A stretch of DNA of 24,768 bases, taken from contig CAYVQF010000073.1 in NCBI GenBank assembly GCA_964454015.1, positions 1-24,768 of the forward strand. Direction: 5' to 3'. This document shows, piece by piece, positions 24,721 to 24,768 of the stretch (positions are counted from its first letter, which is position 1; every line of letters begins with the position of its first letter). The translations under genes were made by a program, and so were the position numbers. The notes under the pieces are model-generated. The model was not told the origin of the DNA and made no database searches. It saw nothing but the letters and a program-made list of their open reading frames with translations. Source of the stretch: CAYVQF01 sp964454015. GTDB taxonomy: Bacteria; Myxococcota_A; Bradymonadia; UBA4248.

Positions 24721-24768
24721 ATCGAATTCTAATTTTACTAGACAAATCCTTTGAGTTCTGATCCAACC
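24721..24768. other. AT-rich patch at the window edge
   Basis: Sixteen of 48 bases are G or C, far below the surrounding DNA. It lies about 130 bp upstream of the alpha/alpha-barrel gene. Several TAGAAT/TAAAAT-like words occur on the minus strand, but none has a -35 at a good distance, so I make no promoter call. Bases 24591-24720 show nothing else. Confidence 0.4.

Noticed and set aside
1..24768. CRISPR array, tRNA, rRNA, transposon or prophage content
   Set aside because: No spaced direct repeats, cloverleaf, transposase or integrase catalytic motifs were seen. The recombinase-like N-domains lack the catalytic part, so they are not evidence of a mobile element.

Overview
The window is GC-rich DNA that reads as a contiguous piece of a Gram-negative bacterial chromosome. 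Three predicted lipoproteins follow the N-terminal layout of hydrophobic signal, lipobox Cys, then (in two) an Asp-rich linker. One of them consists of Cys-rich 'Dickkopf-like' modules, and there is a large Ser/Thr-kinase-like/AAA/TPR protein. Together these resemble Myxococcota (Bradymonadales-type or other former Deltaproteobacteria). That placement is inference from gene style. No rRNA, tRNA, IS element, phage gene or CRISPR array was seen.

Left part (180-9973), all on the minus strand. From its promoter end the order is: a 1136-aa kinase-like/AAA/TPR protein whose kinase domain looks dead, proB (glutamate 5-kinase), nagZ (GH3 N-acetylhexosaminidase), a GH31-like lipoprotein that seems to have lost both catalytic acids, and argD (acetylornithine aminotransferase). 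Gaps between genes are 42, 11, 167 and 109 bp. A good sigma70-type promoter (TTGCCA-17-TATAGT) lies just before the kinase-like gene.

Centre (10224-19066), plus strand and divergent from the kinase-like gene. This is a compact four-gene locus. Two tandem paralogues each have an N-terminal helical domain resembling the SAM-like core-binding domain of tyrosine recombinases, a long disordered linker, two membrane helices and an NTF2-like C-terminal domain. The third gene encodes a histidine-kinase-like protein with the usual order reversed: cytoplasmic kinase core first, then a membrane helix, then about 820 residues of predicted periplasmic beta-sandwich repeats. The fourth is a stand-alone receiver-like protein. 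I know of no described system with this composition, and it is the best candidate here for something new. The divergent pseudokinase may belong to it.

Right part. A separate promoter and a hairpin-bearing leader precede an 825-aa Cys-rich lipoprotein (19262-21739). A 340-bp convergent spacer holds three hairpins or palindromes. Two minus-strand genes follow in probable operon order: a 291-aa alpha/alpha-barrel (prenyltransferase/terpene-cyclase-like fold) protein and a 534-aa lipoprotein of unknown function. The window ends in an AT-rich patch upstream of these.

Limits: domain calls come from reading motifs by eye. No alignment, HMM or structure search was run. Start codons were chosen from ribosome-binding sites, signal peptides or comparison of the two paralogues.
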